This document shows, piece by piece, positions 60,079-64,000 of a stretch of DNA of 64,000 bases; the stretch's first letter is position 1; each line of letters begins with the position of its first letter. Location of the stretch: positions 4,782-68,781 of the forward strand of contig NW_014577112.1 in the NCBI RefSeq assembly GCF_000485595.1. The letters run 5' to 3'. The notes under the pieces are model-generated. The model saw only the letters and a list, made by a program, of their open reading frames with translations. It ran no database searches and had not been told where the DNA came from. The position numbers were made by a program, and so were the translations under genes. The DNA comes from Priapulus caudatus (Eukaryota; Priapulida; Priapulimorpha; Priapulimorphida; Priapulidae).

Positions 60079-63000
60079 TACATGAAATGTAATAAGTACT
60101 AACCGGCCCACCTAATGGTATCCTCAAATTATTACATTTAAGCATTGTTTCATCAATCTAGTTAAAAATGCAAAAATCGGCGATTTGATATATTGATCAC
60201 GACACATTAATGCTGTGGGGGGCTTTGGGTCCTTATCATGTATAGCAGTCACGAGTTGCTTTGTTCACATCGACGGAATAGCAAAATAGGAGTGTTAGAT
60301 AGCAATTTAACCATAAAAGTTTACAGAATCACTAATTGTGAAAGGTGGACATTCATTTTTTTACTTCTACTAATTATACGGTGACGTAATCACTTAACGA
60401 TTGACGATCGATCGCCATTCAGGTGACGGTTTGAGTGAGGGCAACTTCACGGCGCGTTTAGTTGCTGATCGGCGCAGGTACACGTCACGCCTCGCCACGC
60501 TGTGCCAGATCTACCCACTGGAACATCACGCATCCCGCTGTGCAGCAACTGCCTACCTCACCTGTCTGCAGAATGTCGGCGAGGCCGCAGCTGTGGAGCG
60601 AGTTGGACACGTTAGGGTTATGTTCAACACCGTAGGACGGAGACGTAGCGCACACGCACAGATATACGTACACGTAGACGCTAACACATACACGCTACTG
60701 CAGACGGCACATCCCACGCAGGTTCAGACATTTACGTGTACACGTACCGTACAGTGTACCAAGTAGGACGTAGACATATATTTTACATGGAGGACGAGGT
60801 GGTTACGTTTGGAACGGAGTTTTATGCTTTAATGTGTCAATCATTTGTGTCATGGCAGGTGGTTTGTATGGGCATAGCTTACTGTTAGGAAAGTGTTTCT
60901 GGAAATATCAGCTATATCGCCAGTGACTCAATGGTCATTTGTGACCAACTCACAAATATCGTATCCTCAGTTGGAATACGTTGTTAAATTTCTTTTGACT
61001 GTGTTTTCGTTCATTTCGTTTTTACAGTTGCCTAATCTGGTTTGATGACGCAAATGCATTTCGGAAGGCAAGAATGAGCGAATATACTCGTGACAAGCTT
61101 TTGGATTGGTTGTGTTTGAAACCTCTGTGTCTGTTGAATGCTGCAGGGTTCATTGAGTTATTAGCACCACTTGTTTTGCCATCTACTGCAGACAGCCATC
61201 GTGCAGGACGCATTCTGAAGATAACGCTGCACCCTGCTGAATCTGCAGAAACCTAGGACACATCTCATCAGTTGCAACGGTATCATAGCTGCTGGACTGT
61301 AAAACATATTAGGTAGTAAACATAGATGGTACTATGTTACAGCTTTGCTTACATTGGCTACTGGATGTGCAATGTAGCAATGTCCTGCCAGAACTTGTGT
61401 GAAAACTTTACAGCAGGAATTACACATTTTTTAACACGAAATGTTGGGTTCACTCTGATAACAGGCAATTCATATACCCACGACGACTCATATCCTTGAA
61501 ATAAGTTAATGTTAGAAAAACAATTACTGGCAGCTGGCAAGTGGTTTAATTTAAGAAAAACGGATATCATCAATTTTTTACGGAAATTCGGCATTTTGTT
61601 TGTCTTACCTGAATATTACATTAATGGAAATGTAAATGACCTTGTGTGTAAGCTTTTGATGTGTCTTTCGAGTTCTTTCTCATCTCTATGTGGCAGCTGC
61701 CTCACGTACTGAGACTGTATTGCTTGTCGGTCGGATCAGAGTTACATCTCACTGGCGTTCTGGGACACTCCATCGAGTTTCTCAGGATCTCGCTATGGGA
61801 CTCGGCGTCATCAGTCAAATCTCAAGCTGCTACTCGAGCAAGGCGTGTGATTGACCTTCAACGAAGTTTGAATCTAGTCGACCTTGACATTATCGAACGT
61901 CGTAGAGGTCGTTGACTACGAGTGCTGAACGAGACGATTTGGTCGGGAAATTGTGCTGACGGTGTGTTTAGTGCTTGACACGACTGCTAGTCGAGTGATA
62001 TGAGGACAGGAGTCGGGACGGGTTACTGCGCTTGCTCAGTTAGGGATGTTTTTTTTTAAACATTTTGCGAAAACTACATTAATCAACGTGTCACAATTAA
62101 CGGTTCTTTTTTTGTGCTAAACGTGGCGTTTTAGGGACATTTTTTTTGTGGTAATTAAAGAATATGTAGTGTGTATACGAACATTCGACTGACGTTTTTT
62201 TTTAACGTGGGCGTTCAGGGCTCAGCATTTTAATAATTCGCTCTTGTACATTTTATGGGACTGATCTTGACACTTGATCAGATTGCGTTCATGCGAGTGT
62301 TATCTGTTCAACAGATGCAAGGGCTCTCAATGGAAGCATTCTTTAGGGCTGGGCGGGCATAGATGAAAACAGCCACTATTATCAGGAGCTGAGGCACTAT
62401 CAGTCGTGGAGTTAAGGACTGAAGCTTGCCTCAGGTACTTTGTATCAAGGACAATGTCTCTGGTAAAGTTTACTGATAATTTAGCCAGATGATGTAAAGT
62501 TTTAGATGCGTGCACGCGCGTTAACATGTAACAGATGGTACTAAAATAACGGTAACTGTGCTTTTTTGCTAAAATGACGAAAAGATACATGCATTCGTTA
62601 TATCCTGAGTAACTCTCTTTTCAGTACCCCTTGAGGAACTTGCTAATATTCAAACCGAAAAGCTAGCGCTCAGGTTGATGGGTTCGGACCCTTATAATCT
62701 GATCACCCTTAGTGGTGCAGACCATCATGAATTCATCCCTACATGTGAATGAGGTTCGTAAGGACATTGACGCTATCACTCTTATAGTTCTTCTTGATCT
62801 TTCACACGATATAGCTGGCCTGCATTAATTTCTGTATTGCGTTGCTGTCTAAAAGCTCAGCGGATGTGGGCTTGGTGATGTTCCTTATCACTCTCTTTTC
62901 GATTACACTGGTAGTATGCATCAACGCAATTATTTTATGATGGGCAGATCTTGTTGAAACTGGGTGAGTAGAAGGACATCGCTTGAGTCCGATCCTGGTT

Positions 63001-64000
63001 GCATAAAGACACATCTAGCTCTTCGAGCCTGCACCAACGTTTACGCACGGTCTCCGAACCCTGTCGCGCAATCGACCCCGGACAAGCTTATCCAGATCTG
63101 ATGAGCAGGAAATTATCAAGCATGCTGGCAGTTGGCCAGCTTTGTGCAGCAGGTTGCTATGGAAACAGGTTTCTTTATGCACGTTTGTAGTCATTCGTTA
63201 TGCAGTGATCGTGTATGTCACAATGTTAAAATTTTGTCTGGACTCGCGTCCAAAACGTGCGTTTTGGAGTCAATCCTAGTTTACTAATAAAAATTCTAAA
63301 TCAAAGATAATATCTTAGAAACGAATTATTTAATTGTGCTCGTTAAATGTGTATTTCAGTTTGTGTCTGTTTCGGCAAACCGATGAGGTCATCACAAATG
63401 CCGTTGTGTACAATCTGGAAAGGTGGTACGCTTGTTGAAAGATGGCGGAAGGCAGTTAAAGAATCGGGCCGCATTTAATTAGCTCCCTCAATGACGAGCT
63501 GTCCACCATCGACCTGTGACACTTTCAGGGCCATCAACAGACGCCGTTGACGCGAACGAATCCTCTTGGTACGACACCTCCTCACATATCTGCTCTGCTA
63601 TGTACTGCCTGTTGTACTGCCTGCGATTTCTGTACTGCCCGCTTTTACTGCCATGGCATGTACTGCTATAGCACTTGTTGTGTGCTGCCTCTGTGTTACT
63701 GCCCGCGTTTACTGCTGCATGTACTGCCTGCATTTATGCAATGTACTTGCCTGTTGTGTACTGCCTGCATGTTCTGCCTTGCAGCATGCATGTACTCCTA
63801 CTTGTACTGCCTGTAGTGTGCTACTTGTTTGTACCTGCCTGCTTGATACAGCCCGTGTGTGCTGCCTGTTTGTATGCCTGCTTGTACAGCCCGTGTGTGC
63901 TGCTGTTGTATGCCTGCAATCGCACTGGCTGCAATAATGATTATGCCGCCTTTCAACACAACATTGGTTTTCACCAGTTGCTGTGCTGAAACGGGAAGCT
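60079..64000 (+). other. Error-rich duplicate of 45210-48890 (probable assembly artefact)
   Basis: Colinear with 45210-48890 from end to end, introns and minisatellites included, but 3,922 bp against 3,681 bp, because single-base insertions (and some deletions) occur every 10-30 bases. Corresponding exons are about: 60421-60610 to 45540-45727; 61147-61275 to 46237-46364; 61735-61965 to 46811-47024; 62315-62462 to 47339-47481; 62624-62756 to 47637-47758; 62949-63152 to 47942-48133; 63358-63568 to 48327-48528. Every one is frameshifted. A uniform indel pattern across exons and introns points to uncorrected long-read sequence, not an evolved pseudogene. Do not annotate genes here. Confidence 0.93.

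Noticed and set aside
60401-63989. Open frames that look like a second set of ECD1 exons or a tandem duplicate gene
   Set aside because: Frameshifted copies of 45540-48528 in low-quality sequence; treated as an assembly artefact.
1-64000. tRNA, rRNA, CRISPR or bacterial operon features
   Set aside because: None could be supported; the window is eukaryotic and dominated by one spliced gene.

Overview
The window looks like intron-rich DNA from an invertebrate animal. The reasons are about 95 short exons with GT-AG introns of roughly 0.15-1.5 kb (one of 5.4 kb), a vertebrate-type TTAGGG array, and many small DNA transposons inside introns. I cannot name the lineage. Everything coding that I can support belongs to ONE plus-strand gene. 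It begins upstream of position 1891, runs to at least 58331, and its 3' part is missing from the window. It is an ABC-A family full transporter of the ABCA12/ABCA13 type with an enormous first extracellular domain (ECD1).

Layout. 1-1890: no recognised exon; a foldback element carrying TTAGGG repeats sits at 1130-1419. 1891-3080: start of ECD1, with the ABCA signature MPSAG...LQ...C..DN.C. 3514-48528: about 20 tandem modules. Each is typically encoded by four exons (A, B, C, D) with a fixed phase order 0-0, 0-2, 2-1, 1-0; the C exon is often exactly 131 nt. A exons carry a conserved cysteine pair, usually followed by an N-glycosylation sequon. 23599-35138: a higher-order tandem triplication of an 8-exon (two-module) block. 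48911-52462: conserved membrane-proximal end of ECD1. 52715-55078: the remaining transmembrane helices of TMD1. 55708-58331: linker and first nucleotide-binding domain (Walker A exon broken by indels; Q-loop, signature and Walker B intact).

Splicing the exons gives a frame that stays open across 91 consecutive exons (1891-55838), about 5,040 codons, of which about 4,785 are ECD1. With the NBD1 exons the window holds about 5,200 codons and still lacks the H-loop, TMD2 and NBD2. The full protein would therefore exceed human ABCA13 (about 5,058 aa).

Assembly quality is uneven. Two gaps are exactly 25 N. An 87-bp minisatellite (58355-60053) becomes indel-ridden toward the second gap. Everything after that gap (60079-64000) is an error-rich second copy of 45210-48890, not the next part of the gene. 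The Walker A exon (about 56322-56513) lies in another noisy patch.

Introns also hold several well-delimited non-autonomous DNA transposons with terminal inverted repeats and target-site duplications (5431-6373, 15256-15585, 24325-24662, 32421-32771, 51937-52238, 53541-54000, 40025-40375, 55472-55654), and numerous minisatellites. No RNA genes, CRISPR arrays or bacterial features were seen.
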